Below, piece by piece: positions 23,803 to 32,370 of a stretch of 64,000 nt of DNA. The DNA lies in the NCBI GenBank assembly GCA_934693165.1, contig CAKUUX010000004.1:1-64000 (forward strand). Reading direction: 5' to 3'. The translations under genes were made by a program, and so were the position numbers. Below the pieces are notes generated by a model. The model had not been told where the DNA came from. It did not search any database and saw only the letters and a list, made by a program, of their open reading frames with translations. How positions within the stretch are numbered: position 1 is the stretch's first letter; every line of letters starts with the position of its first letter. Source of the DNA: an uncultured Candidatus Melainabacteria bacterium (GTDB lineage: Bacteria > Cyanobacteriota > Vampirovibrionia > Gastranaerophilales > Gastranaerophilaceae).

Positions 23803-26253
23803 TTATAGAAGTGTTATATCTTCTTGGTAAGATAATGTACTTCTAAGTTTTTTGATAAACTCGTGTGCTTGTTGTGGAGCTTTTTCCCAATCAACTGCAC
23901 AGATACCTCTTTGTACCCAAACTACTTCTTTGAAGAATACATATTGAGAGTTCATAGCTTTTTCTTTTGATTCAAGATATACAGCTTGTGAATCTGTCAA
24001 TTGTGATACAGGAATCTTACCTGCTAAGTATTGAGCTTTAACTTTTTGGTAATTTTCTTGTGCAGCAAACATTGCTTTGTAGTTTTTGTCGATACTGAAG
24101 TATCCAGCTAAAGCTCTGTTTACAATCATTCTGATTTCTTCTTCAAGTTGTGTTTTTACTTCGTCTTCGTATCTTTGAAGTTCGTTTAATTCAGCTTTTG
24201 TTCTTGCGATTTCAGCGAATTTTGTACCACCTTCAATTGGTTTCCATTGTGCAAAGATACCAAAGTAAACGTTATCCTTGTTTGCGTGACCTAGCATTTG
24301 ACCTAATGGTAGTGCTGTTGAACCGATTTTACTACCTGTTGGTCCGAATGTTGGCAACATAACCATTGACGGATATTCACTTGAATAATGTCTACCAGGA
24401 AGTGTTGTATAAGATAATTCTAACTTAGCATCAGGAAGTACGAATTTTTGAATGTACATAGCCATTTCAGTTTTCTTCATTTGTTGAGCTGTTCTTAATT
24501 TAGCTAACTCTGGAGAAACTTGATATGACTCATCAACTAACATTTTGATAAATGTTTCTAGGTTTTGTTCTGTACCCAAGTGGTTGATGATATTGATTTC
24601 ACTTGTAAAGAATGTTTTATCAGTTGCTTTGATTGGAGCTAGTTCAAAATCTTTTGATTGATCTTGATACATAACCTTACTCATTTGAACTTTTGTATTT
24701 CTTAGAGCTGATGCCATATCAAGAAGTTCTTGTTCGTGTCTGTTTAATTCAGTTGCCCAACGTAAAGCTTCTTCTTGACCACAATAGCCCATTTTTTCTC
24801 TTACTCTTGCCATTGCTAATGCTTCACGACATTCTTTTACATAGTCTTTTTGAACTTTGATTTTGTTTTCAAGGATTAATACATCCATGTATAACATTGC
24901 TATATCAATTCCCATATTTTGTTCTGTCAAGAATTGTTCATGTTTAGCAAAGTTTAAGTTTTTCTTCTTTAAAATAATATTTGTAACTAATGCAGGTGAG
25001 TAGATAATTTGTTCAAATCCCATCTTGAATACGCCTGTTCTTTCAGGATATAAAAGTTTTGCACTTTCTGCATAGCTATGGTTATATGATTGGTAACCAA
25101 GAGTTACATTAAATGTTGGTAAATATCTTAATGCAGCTGCTACAGCACCTCTTCTTGCTGCTTTAACTAATAATTTCTTTCTTTCAATATCAAGGTTGCT
25201 ATTTGCAACATTGTTGAATACATCAGACATAGTTAAAACGTTTGGTTTTCTATGTGAAATTACTTCTGCTGTGTATAAAACTCTCAAGTGTGGTTGATAG
25301 TTTAAATCATCAGCTGTGTCTTTGTTGATGTATAATAATTCATCTTCATAGAATTGTACTTTTTGTGGTTTTGGAGTTTTACCTGCAAGTACTGATTTAA
25401 TATTGAATGATGTTGCTTCTGAAACTTTTCTATCTAAGTCATAAGCTCCTGTACCCATTAAGATACCCATTTCAACGTCTTCTTTACCTAATGTTGAATA
25501 TGATGGTAATTTTTTAGCATTAATTGCGTTATATAATGCTTTTCTTTTTTCTGTTGAAACATTGAATAATGGTGTAACAATTACTGCATCATAGTTATCT
25601 AATTTTGCAATAACTGGGTCAATATTGTTATTAACAGGTACAACTGTTAAATTCATTGTTGGTAATTTTTTCTTTAAGTATGCATTCCAGTCTTTTTTAG
25701 TTCTGTAGAAGTTTTCATTCATAAGAACAACACCTTTTTTGAAAGGAACTAATTTTTTGAATAAGTTAGCACCCTTGATGTTTTGTTGAACTGGGTTAAA
25801 GAAATTGTCACCGAAATCTCTTAAACCATATTGGTCAATTGTTAAAACGAATTTGTTTTTATTTGGAGTTGTATTTAAAGCGTTAGAAACAAACCAACCT
25901 AATGATACAACCATTGTTGCGTTTGATTTCATAGCTTTTGCAGCTGCTTGTTTAGCACCTGCTTCTGTCCAGTTACCTACAAACACGTTTTCTTTTGGAA
26001 AACTTGCTCTGTATTCTGGAGCTGTTGATACTGTAATGGCCTTTTTGAATTGTTCCATTACTTGATTATTTTTATCTGAAGGACCATCAAAAACAAAGGC
26101 GTAAACTAGAGTTCTTGCATTTTTGTTGTAGACTACGGGTTTGCTTTTAGAAGCGCTTAATAGCGTTTGTCCTTGTGGAGCAGCTAAAACTGCTAAATTA
26201 ATATTGCTGATAGCCATTGCTAGTAACAATACTAACGCTGTAATTCTTTTCAT
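23803..26253 (-). CDS. TolC-like outer membrane protein with N-terminal substrate-binding domain
   Basis: 816 residues, nearly twice a normal TolC. After a signal peptide (MKRITALVLLLAMAISNINL), residues about 45-300 form an alpha/beta periplasmic-binding-protein-like domain resembling ABC_sub_bind proteins (LVYAFVFDGPSDKNN, ATMVVSLGWFVSNAL, DAVIVTPLFN). The C-terminal 480 residues have the helical repeats of outer-membrane efflux proteins: LYMDVLILENKIKVQKDYV, ALAMARVREKMGYCGQEEAL and, in the second half, RTKAELNELQRYEDEVKTQL. A gaggtagga ribosome site precedes the start. No inner-membrane pump or membrane-fusion partner is adjacent. The N-terminal domain could sense or capture a ligand for the channel; that is inference. 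Confidence 0.8.
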   Translation of the reverse strand: MKRITALVLLLAMAISNINLAVLAAPQGQTLLSASKSKPVVYNKNARTLVYAFVFDGPSDKNNQVMEQFKKAITVSTAPEYRASFPKENVFVGNWTEAGAKQAAAKAMKSNATMVVSLGWFVSNALNTTPNKNKFVLTIDQYGLRDFGDNFFNPVQQNIKGANLFKKLVPFKKGVVLMNENFYRTKKDWNAYLKKKLPTMNLTVVPVNNNIDPVIAKLDNYDAVIVTPLFNVSTEKRKALYNAINAKKLPSYSTLGKEDVEMGILMGTGAYDLDRKVSEATSFNIKSVLAGKTPKPQKVQFYEDELLYINKDTADDLNYQPHLRVLYTAEVISHRKPNVLTMSDVFNNVANSNLDIERKKLLVKAARRGAVAAALRYLPTFNVTLGYQSYNHSYAESAKLLYPERTGVFKMGFEQIIYSPALVTNIILKKKNLNFAKHEQFLTEQNMGIDIAMLYMDVLILENKIKVQKDYVKECREALAMARVREKMGYCGQEEALRWATELNRHEQELLDMASALRNTKVQMSKVMYQDQSKDFELAPIKATDKTFFTSEINIINHLGTEQNLETFIKMLVDESYQVSPELAKLRTAQQMKKTEMAMYIQKFVLPDAKLELSYTTLPGRHYSSEYPSMVMLPTFGPTGSKIGSTALPLGQMLGHANKDNVYFGIFAQWKPIEGGTKFAEIARTKAELNELQRYEDEVKTQLEEEIRMIVNRALAGYFSIDKNYKAMFAAQENYQKVKAQYLAGKIPVSQLTDSQAVYLESKEKAMNSQYVFFKEVVWVQRGICAVDWEKAPQQAHEFIKKLRSTLSYQEDITLL

Positions 26254-26303
26254 CTTTTTCCTACCTCTACTAATTTTACTATTCTAGCGTACCTAAAATA
26301 TAT

Positions 26304-26320
26304 CTAGTATTCAATACTAG
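26304..26320. promoter_or_regulatory. Short palindrome between divergent genes
   Basis: CTAGTATT, one base, AATACTAG: an 8-bp-arm palindrome about 50 bp upstream of the TolC-like start and 83 bp upstream of the DMT gene; a possible operator. Confidence 0.35.
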
Positions 26321-26402
26321 ATTAAGTTTTTTTAAGCTCTACTTAATATCATAATAGAAATAACATTGCATAAAAAACTGTTTTTACTAAAATAAATGTA
26401 TT

Positions 26403-26744
26403 ATGATAAAGTTTTTTGCACCAATAATATTATTAACAATATCTAATGTATTCATGACATTTGCTTGGTATGGGCATTTAAAACATAAAAGCACAGCATT
26501 ATGGATAGTTATCCTTGTGAGTTGGGGAATAGCTTTCTTTGAATATTGTTTTCAAGTTCCTGCAAATAGAATTGGACATCAAGTTTATGATGCCGCACAA
26601 CTTAAAACTATGCAAGAAGTTATTACACTGATTGTATTTTCAATTTTTTCTGTAACATATTTGAAAGAAGGCTTAAAATGGAATTATATCGTTGGCTTTT
26701 TGTTAGTGATTTTGGCAGTATTTTTCGTATTTAAGAAATGGTAG
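26403..26744 (+). CDS. DMT-family membrane protein (DUF486-like)
   Basis: 113 residues with four hydrophobic segments; KFFAPIILLTISNVFMTFAW, SWGIAFFEYCFQVPANRIG and the closing VGFLLVILAVFFVFKKW are typical of the short DUF486 branch of the drug/metabolite transporter superfamily. Probably a homodimeric small-molecule transporter; substrate unknown. TAAAAT lies nine bases before the ATG, leaving at most a very short leader. Repeats follow its stop codon. Confidence 0.88.
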   Translation: MIKFFAPIILLTISNVFMTFAWYGHLKHKSTALWIVILVSWGIAFFEYCFQVPANRIGHQVYDAAQLKTMQEVITLIVFSIFSVTYLKEGLKWNYIVGFLLVILAVFFVFKKW

Positions 26745-26777
26745 CGAGCAGAGGCACGAACGAAGTGAGAGCATAAG

Positions 26778-26865
26778 CCCTCACCGAAATTTTAAAGTTT
26801 CAAGCAAAGCTTTCAACTAAAAATTTCTCCTCTCCCCTATTTTGCTATTGCAAAATGTGGCGAGG
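26778..26865 (+). repeat. Dispersed structured module A, copy 2
   Basis: Same as copy 1; the end hairpin is ATTTTGC-TATT-GCAAAAT, one pair longer than copy 1. Confidence 0.75.
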
Positions 26866-26881
26866 TTTTGTTTTTTTGTAC

Positions 26882-26990
26882 CCTCTCCCAATACTGGGAG
26901 AGCGAATTGTTGCCAGAGAGTGAAGTGCTTTTGCGAAGCAAAACACGAAGACTCGTATATCGGCAACAACCAAGCAGGGCTTGGTTGAGA
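26882..26990 (+). repeat. Dispersed structured module B, copy 2
   Basis: CTCTCCC/GGGAGAG hairpin, TTGTTGCC/GGCAACAA around GCTTTTGC-GAA-GCAAAAC, then CCAAGC/GCTTGG. In this locus module A precedes B, whereas at 23.5 kb B precedes A. Confidence 0.7.
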
Positions 26991-27001
26991 GTTCACATTA
27001 C

Positions 27002-27040
27002 AAACAGAGGCGCTGAGCTAAAGCTCAGCGCCTCTGTTTA
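27002..27040. terminator. Bidirectional terminator between DMT and flagellin genes
   Basis: AACAGAGGCGCTGAGC paired with GCTCAGCGCCTCTGTT, loop about 4 bases, T-rich on both outer sides. Confidence 0.85.
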
Positions 27041-27061
27041 ATAATTTATTTGTTACTTGTT

Positions 27062-27153
27062 TCGGATTATTCGGTTGTCGCGAGAGTAACGTCTCGCTCC
27101 ACCTTACGGGCTGGGTTCGCTAACGCTCACACGGCGCCCTATCGAAAATCCGA
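27062..27153 (-). ncRNA. GC-rich three-way-junction element abutting the flagellin stop
   Basis: 92 bp, clearly GC-richer than its surroundings. On the minus strand the ends TCGGATT/AATCCGA pair (7 bp); inside are GGGC/GCCC and a perfect GCGAGA-CGTTAC-TCTCGC hairpin. It ends immediately next to the flagellin stop codon and lies before the terminator, so it should be the 3' UTR of the flagellin mRNA or a processed RNA. Not a family I recognise. Confidence 0.5.
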
Positions 27154-28383
27154 CTAAATAAGTTGCAACGCAATTTGTGGAGTTTGGTTAGCAGTTGCTA
27201 ACAAGCTTGCAGCTGATTGTTGTAAGATTTGATTCTTTACGTAGTTTGAAGATTCTTCTGCGATATCAGCATCTTTAATCAATGAAACAGCATCTGTTAA
27301 GTTTGTTTCCATTGTTTTTGCTACATCTACTGCTGAATTAATTCTTTGCATTGCCGCACCAAGTTCAGTCTTTCTTGTTGTAACTTCTGCGATTGCAGAA
27401 TCGATGTTATCTAAGAATTTTTGTGCAAAACTATCACTTGAATAAATCCAACTCATCATACTATCAATAACTTGATTTTCCTCTTCTGTTGTACCTGTAT
27501 TCATTGCAACTGCATCATCAGATTTTAAGCTAAGAGTAAATTCAGTGATATCATCTGATGGATCAGCAGCTGTACCAGCATTATCAACATAAGGATCTTG
27601 TCTTTTTAATCTTGCTAATAAATCAGCATCCCCATTTGCAAATTCACAATCGTCATAACTTTTTGGATTTGTTACACCATTTTTGAATTTTGGATGATAT
27701 ACACTATCATCTGTTCCATCTTTTTCAACTCTAATAAAGTCATTATTTACTTTTGCATAGATATTACCAGCGTTATCTGGATCTTCATATAATGTAGTAC
27801 TTACATTAAAGTTGTATTTATGTTTGTCATCATCTTTTGCTGCATCACCATAAATATCTAATAATTTTGTTGCTGCAGTTGAAGAGAAAATTTCTTTATC
27901 AAGGCTGATGATACTATCTTTATTACTTTCAATACCAACTTGAAGATTAATGTCATCACAACTTCCGTCTAAAACTTTTTTACCATTAAATTCTGCTGTA
28001 TTAGACATACGAGTAATTTCTCTAAGTCTTGCACCAACCTCAGATTTAATAGCTGTCATTGCGTCTGTACCATAAGTACCGTTGGCAGCTTGTTCTGTTA
28101 AATCTCTGATACGTTGCATGTTTGATTGAATAACATCAAGAGTACCTTCTGTTGTTTGAAGTAATGATGTACCCATTTGTGCGTTGTCTTGTGCAACACT
28201 TAATGAACTGATTTTGTAATCTAATTTTGTTGCTACAGCTGAACCTGCTGCATCGTCTTTTGCTGAGTTAATTCTCAAACCTGTTGACATACGTTGCATT
28301 GCTGTGTTCATTTTGTCTGAAGCATTGTTTAAACATTTTTGAGCTACCAATGATGGAATATTGGTATTTACAGTAATTGCCAT
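27154..28383 (-). CDS. fliC: Flagellin
   Basis: Structural subunit of the flagellar filament. 409 residues. The conserved D0/D1 N-terminus (MAITVNTNIPSLVAQKCLNN, MSTGLRINSAKDDAAG, TEQAANGTYG) and C-terminus (RINSAVDVAKTMETNLTDAV, SSNYVKNQILQQSAASLLA, closing PQIALQLI) flank a variable, acidic central domain of about 180 residues that would be surface-exposed. A gaaagagg ribosome site precedes the ATG. Upstream, GTCTGT/ACAGAC (28412-28435) can form a 5' UTR hairpin. No other flagellar genes are in the window. Confidence 0.96.
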   Translation of the reverse strand: MAITVNTNIPSLVAQKCLNNASDKMNTAMQRMSTGLRINSAKDDAAGSAVATKLDYKISSLSVAQDNAQMGTSLLQTTEGTLDVIQSNMQRIRDLTEQAANGTYGTDAMTAIKSEVGARLREITRMSNTAEFNGKKVLDGSCDDINLQVGIESNKDSIISLDKEIFSSTAATKLLDIYGDAAKDDDKHKYNFNVSTTLYEDPDNAGNIYAKVNNDFIRVEKDGTDDSVYHPKFKNGVTNPKSYDDCEFANGDADLLARLKRQDPYVDNAGTAADPSDDITEFTLSLKSDDAVAMNTGTTEEENQVIDSMMSWIYSSDSFAQKFLDNIDSAIAEVTTRKTELGAAMQRINSAVDVAKTMETNLTDAVSLIKDADIAEESSNYVKNQILQQSAASLLATANQTPQIALQLI

Positions 28384-28511
28384 TTCCTCTTTCCCTATCT
28401 TTTTATAATACGTCTGTTATATTTTTTTTACAGACTTAAGTATAGGTTATATTCTGGTATCTAACATCATACATTTAGAGGAGATTTGGATTTTTTATTA
28501 AAGTTTTTAAA

Positions 28512-29888
28512 TTATCGAACTTTTATACCATAAAGCAATCCACTATTGCCTTTTGTGTTGTGATAATAAATTTTATATTTATTTTTTATATCTTTTTGAT
28601 AAGTATTTTTTGCTCCATTCGGTAAAAAGAACCAAACTTTTGCTCCTTTTTTTAAATATTGTGGACTTTCTATAAATTCTTTATTTTGTATTTCGTAAAT
28701 TTGTTTATAGTATAAATAATCACTATTTGAGGCTTGATTTACAAAAACCACATCACCTTTTTTGATGTTTCTTTTTAAATATTCAGTCATTTCCCTAGGT
28801 GTTGAATTATTTTTATAATAATTATTTTTAACAATTGCTTTATAAGTATTTTCAAGTTGAGGATATGCACCATATAAAAATACTGCAAGTAAAATATATC
28901 CCACAAAATTTCTTATATCTACAGGTTTTACGGCAAGTAAAATTGCAATTGGTATTAAAAATAAAATTAATCTTCCTGAAAATGGATATAGTTGAAAAGC
29001 CGAAGTTACAATAACCAAAACCAAAGTCAAAATAGAAAACAATGCGAATTTACTTCTTTCATAAAAATATACTATTAATCCAATTAACATTAATATTGGT
29101 AAAATGTATTCTGGTGAAAATATAAAACTATTTGCATTTTGGAAAACTTTTAAATAATTATCCAAATTTATAAATTCTTCATTCCAGTAAGCAGTCATTC
29201 CACGGCTTTGCGCATCAAAAACCTTCTGAAAATAATAAAAATAAAAACCTAGTCCACTAACTAGTATTGGTAAAAAGAATTTTAATTTTTCTTTTATATC
29301 ATAATGTCTGCTAAAGATTATTAGCAATACAATAGAGCATATTAAAAATGCTGTTGGAAATGAAAACCAAATGAAAGATGCTAAAATTATTGAGTATAAA
29401 AACAGACTTTCTTTATTTAAGTATTGATATATATATATTGTAAAAATACAAAACAAAACGTCAGTGCTATATGGTTTGAATTCTGCAGAGTAGTAATACA
29501 ATGGAAAACTTATTGCAAAAAGCAAGGATGCACAAAGAATTGCTTTTTTTGTGCTAAACAAGGTTTTGCTTAAAAAATAAAACATAAACATTGATAAAAT
29601 ACTTGAGATAAAAGGAACTATTCTAAAGATTAATTCAGCTGTACCTAAATATTTTACAATTATTTTTGTATAAACTAAAAACATTGGTGGTGCGACTTGC
29701 AAAAATCTAAGAGGTTGGAATAGCCCTAAATAATCTCTATTTACAATATTCCACGCAAGTGCACATTCATCATGCCAAAAAGATTGGTTTGTTAAATAAA
29801 CTCTTGTTCTAAGATATATTCCTAGAATAAAAATCAATGCTAATAATATGTATGGCAATTTTTGTAAAATCTTTTTCGCTTTTTTCAT
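28512..29888 (-). CDS. GT39/PMT-like membrane glycosyltransferase
   Basis: 458 residues with about ten hydrophobic segments. The N-terminal periplasmic loop has RVYLTNQSFWHDECALAWN, whose Asp-Glu is the catalytic-type DE of the ArnT/PMT polyprenyl-phosphate-sugar transferases, followed by APPMFLVYTKIIV. It would transfer a sugar from a lipid-linked donor on the outer face of the inner membrane. The extended -10 TGATATAAT ends six bases before the ATG (leaderless). It sits at the edge of the polysaccharide locus, next to flagellin; flagellin glycosylation is one speculative role. Confidence 0.85.
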   Translation of the reverse strand: MKKAKKILQKLPYILLALIFILGIYLRTRVYLTNQSFWHDECALAWNIVNRDYLGLFQPLRFLQVAPPMFLVYTKIIVKYLGTAELIFRIVPFISSILSMFMFYFLSKTLFSTKKAILCASLLFAISFPLYYYSAEFKPYSTDVLFCIFTIYIYQYLNKESLFLYSIILASFIWFSFPTAFLICSIVLLIIFSRHYDIKEKLKFFLPILVSGLGFYFYYFQKVFDAQSRGMTAYWNEEFINLDNYLKVFQNANSFIFSPEYILPILMLIGLIVYFYERSKFALFSILTLVLVIVTSAFQLYPFSGRLILFLIPIAILLAVKPVDIRNFVGYILLAVFLYGAYPQLENTYKAIVKNNYYKNNSTPREMTEYLKRNIKKGDVVFVNQASNSDYLYYKQIYEIQNKEFIESPQYLKKGAKVWFFLPNGAKNTYQKDIKNKYKIYYHNTKGNSGLLYGIKVR

Positions 29889-29894
29889 ACGCTG

Positions 29895-29903
29895 ATTATA
29901 TCA
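29895..29903 (-). promoter_or_regulatory. Extended -10 of GT39-like gene (leaderless)
   Basis: Minus-strand TGATATAAT ending six bases before the ATG at 29888. Confidence 0.65.
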
Positions 29904-29941
29904 CAATGGAAAAGACTAATTAATCTTTGATTGTAAATAAA

Positions 29942-30018
29942 TTTTGGATTGATTAGTCATTACATTCCTTGCAATGATATAAAGACGTCATTGCGAACGA
30001 TAGTGAAGCAATCCAAAA
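29942..30018. repeat. Inverted pair of GTCATTGCGA repeats
   Basis: The right half (29987-30018) is a copy of the repeat at 23056. The left half (about 29942-29976), read on the minus strand, is a more degraded copy (TCATTGCAAG...CAATCCAAAA). The two face each other with a short spacer. Confidence 0.65.
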
Positions 30019-30021
30019 GTA

Positions 30022-30113
30022 CCCTCACCGAAATTTTATAGTTTCAAGCATAGCTTTCAAATAAAAATTTCTCCTCTCCCCTATTTTTGCATAAGCAAAA
30101 ATGTGGCGAGGAG
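30022..30113 (+). repeat. Dispersed structured module A, copy 3
   Basis: Matches copies 1 and 2; end hairpin ATTTTTGC-ATAA-GCAAAAAT, longer by compensating bases. Ends 6 bp before the fcl stop codon. Confidence 0.75.
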
Positions 30114-30118
30114 TAGTT

Positions 30119-31168
30119 TTATTCACTAATATACCAATTATAAAAATCTGTTATGCCTTGTTCTAAATCAATTTTAGGTTGCCAACCAAGTTCTTTGATA
30201 TGAGTTGCATCCATCATTTTTCTTGGAGTTCCGTTTGGTTTTGTTTTGTCATAAACAATTTCACCTTCAAAACCTACAACACGTTTAACGATTTCAAACA
30301 AGTCTTTCAATTGAATATCGTCACCTTTAGTAATATTTACAAGTTCGCCTACTTCATCATAATCCTTGTTCATAAGTAGATAAACACAAGCATCTGCCAA
30401 GTCATCAGAACACATCATTTCACGATAGACAGAACCATCACCCCAAAGTACGACTTTATCTCTGTATGCTCCTAATTCGTTCAAAATTTCTTCTAAGTTG
30501 TCATCCGTCAATTTTTCATCTAAGCCCCAACCTAGTTTATATCTGTGAACATCCTTCTTTATTGCTTCAAAATCATTGTTTCTCAACAATTTTGCCAAAT
30601 GAAATCTTCTTAATATCATTGGTAACAAGTGAGCTGTTTCCATATTGAAGTTGTCACCTATACCGTATTGATTTGTTGGCATACCTGAAATAAAGTTTGT
30701 TCCGTATTGTTGGTTATAATATCTACACAATTTTATGATAGAAATTTTTGCCAAAGCATAAGCTTCATTTGTTTTTTCAAGTTCTGAAGTTAAAAGACAA
30801 TCTTCCTTCATAGGTTGTGGAGCTAATCTTGGATAAATACAAGAAGAACCAAGATTTAAAAGTTTTTTAACTCCGTATTTGTATGAAGAATGTACAATAT
30901 TCGTACCAATCATAAGATTTTGGTAAATAAATTCTGCTGGATATTTAGAATTTGCCATAATTCCACCAACTTTTGCGGCAGCAAGAATTACATATTCTGG
31001 TCTTTCCTTAGCAAAAAATTCATCAACTGCTTGTTGATTACATAAATCAAGTTCAGAGTGTGTTCTTGTAATTATATTTGTAAATCCTTCTTTTACTAAG
31101 CGTCTATAAATAGCACTACCTACTAATCCTCTATGACCTGTTAAAAATATTTTTGAATCTTTTTCCAT
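30119..31168 (-). CDS. fcl: GDP-L-fucose synthase
   Basis: Converts GDP-4-keto-6-deoxy-D-mannose to GDP-L-fucose (epimerase-reductase, NADPH). 349 residues from the ATG at 31168: KIFLTGHRGLVGSAIYRRL holds the Rossmann GxxGxxG, then NLGSSCIYPRLA and the catalytic YALAK. The start was placed at 31168 because gagg lies nine bases upstream; an in-frame TTG five codons earlier has no support. Downstream of gmd, giving the complete two-step route from GDP-mannose. Confidence 0.96.
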   Translation of the reverse strand: MEKDSKIFLTGHRGLVGSAIYRRLVKEGFTNIITRTHSELDLCNQQAVDEFFAKERPEYVILAAAKVGGIMANSKYPAEFIYQNLMIGTNIVHSSYKYGVKKLLNLGSSCIYPRLAPQPMKEDCLLTSELEKTNEAYALAKISIIKLCRYYNQQYGTNFISGMPTNQYGIGDNFNMETAHLLPMILRRFHLAKLLRNNDFEAIKKDVHRYKLGWGLDEKLTDDNLEEILNELGAYRDKVVLWGDGSVYREMMCSDDLADACVYLLMNKDYDEVGELVNITKGDDIQLKDLFEIVKRVVGFEGEIVYDKTKPNGTPRKMMDATHIKELGWQPKIDLEQGITDFYNWYISE

Positions 31169-31195
31169 TATCCTATGCCTCAATTTACTATATTT

Positions 31196-31224
31196 TAAAG
31201 GGCAAAGCTGTGCTTTGCCCTTAT
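31196..31224 (-). terminator. Hairpin between gmd and fcl
   Basis: AAGGGCAAAGC, loop of 3, GCTTTGCCCTT. The U-tract on the minus strand is short (TTTAAAATA), so it may attenuate rather than stop transcription into fcl. Confidence 0.6.
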
Positions 31225-31230
31225 CTAATT

Positions 31231-32319
31231 TTATACCTCTTGTGGAACAAGAACTTGATATCCGTGTTCTCTTAATGTTTTTTCTTTCTTAGCCAATTCT
31301 AAATCTGAATCAACCATCTCGTTTACAAGTGCTTGTAAATCATAAGTTGGTTTCCAGCCTAATTCGTTTCTTGCTTTTGTGCTGTCACCTAAAAGTAAAT
31401 CTACTTCTGCAGGACGGAAGTAACGTGGATCAACTTCAATTAATGTTTTACCTGTTGCTTTGTCGATACCTTTTTCATCAACGCCTGCGCCTACAAATTC
31501 TAATTCAATGCCAAGTCTTTCAAATGCCATACGGCAGAAATCTCTGATTGAAGTAGTTACACCTGTTGCAAGTACGTAATTGTCAGGGTGGTCTTGTTGC
31601 AAGATTCTCCACATACCTTCTACGTAGTCTTTTGCATGTCCCCAGTCACGTTTTGAATCAAGGTTACCTAAGTATAGTTTATCTTGTAAGCCTACTTTGA
31701 TTTTTGTTGCTGCCATTGTAATCTTACGAGTTACGAATGTTTCACCTCTTCTTGGTGATTCGTGGTTAAACAAGATACCGTTTGATGCAAAGATACCAAA
31801 ACTTTCTCTATAGTTTACGCAAATCCAGTAAGCATACAGTTTTGCTACTGCATAAGGTGAACGTGGATAGAATGGTGTTGTTTCTTTTTGAATAGGTTCT
31901 TGGATTAAACCGAATAATTCTGATGTTGAAGCTTGATAAAATTTTGTTTTATTTTCAAGTTTGTTCATTCTAATAGCTTCTAAAAGTCTTAATGTACCTA
32001 GCGCATCGCAATCAGCTGTGTATTCAGGACAATCCCAAGATACTTTTACGTGTGATTGAGCAGCTAAGTTATAGATTTCATCAGGTTCAATGTCGTGAAC
32101 TAATTTTGTTAAGTTTGAAGAATCTGATAAATCGCCGTAATGCAAGATTAACTTTGCATCTTTATTGTGAATATCTTGATATAAATGGTCAATTCTTGAA
32201 GTATTAAAAGAAGATGCACGTCTTTTGATACCATGGACTTCATAACCTTTATCTAATAAAAGTTCTGCTAAATATGAACCGTCTTGACCTGTAATACCTG
32301 TTATCAATGCCTTTTTCAT
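31231..32319 (-). CDS. gmd: GDP-mannose 4,6-dehydratase
   Basis: First step from GDP-D-mannose to GDP-L-fucose or GDP-rhamnose. 362 residues: ALITGITGQDGSYLAELLL (NADP-binding), IYNLAAQSHVKVSWDCPEYT, SELFGLIQE, YAVAKLYAYW (catalytic Tyr-Lys), NHESPRRGETFVTRKI. An aaggag ribosome site sits before the ATG, with a conventional leader. Upstream AT-rich DNA holds several TATAAT-like -10 candidates. Confidence 0.97.
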   Translation of the reverse strand: MKKALITGITGQDGSYLAELLLDKGYEVHGIKRRASSFNTSRIDHLYQDIHNKDAKLILHYGDLSDSSNLTKLVHDIEPDEIYNLAAQSHVKVSWDCPEYTADCDALGTLRLLEAIRMNKLENKTKFYQASTSELFGLIQEPIQKETTPFYPRSPYAVAKLYAYWICVNYRESFGIFASNGILFNHESPRRGETFVTRKITMAATKIKVGLQDKLYLGNLDSKRDWGHAKDYVEGMWRILQQDHPDNYVLATGVTTSIRDFCRMAFERLGIELEFVGAGVDEKGIDKATGKTLIEVDPRYFRPAEVDLLLGDSTKARNELGWKPTYDLQALVNEMVDSDLELAKKEKTLREHGYQVLVPQEV

Positions 32320-32370
32320 TAAATTCTCCTTGAGTTATTTATTATAATTTATATTATAGCATAATAAATT

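Noticed and set aside
30119..32319. GDP-rhamnose pathway
   Set aside because: The second enzyme has the epimerase-reductase features of GDP-fucose synthase rather than Rmd, and fucosyltransferase families are in the cluster.
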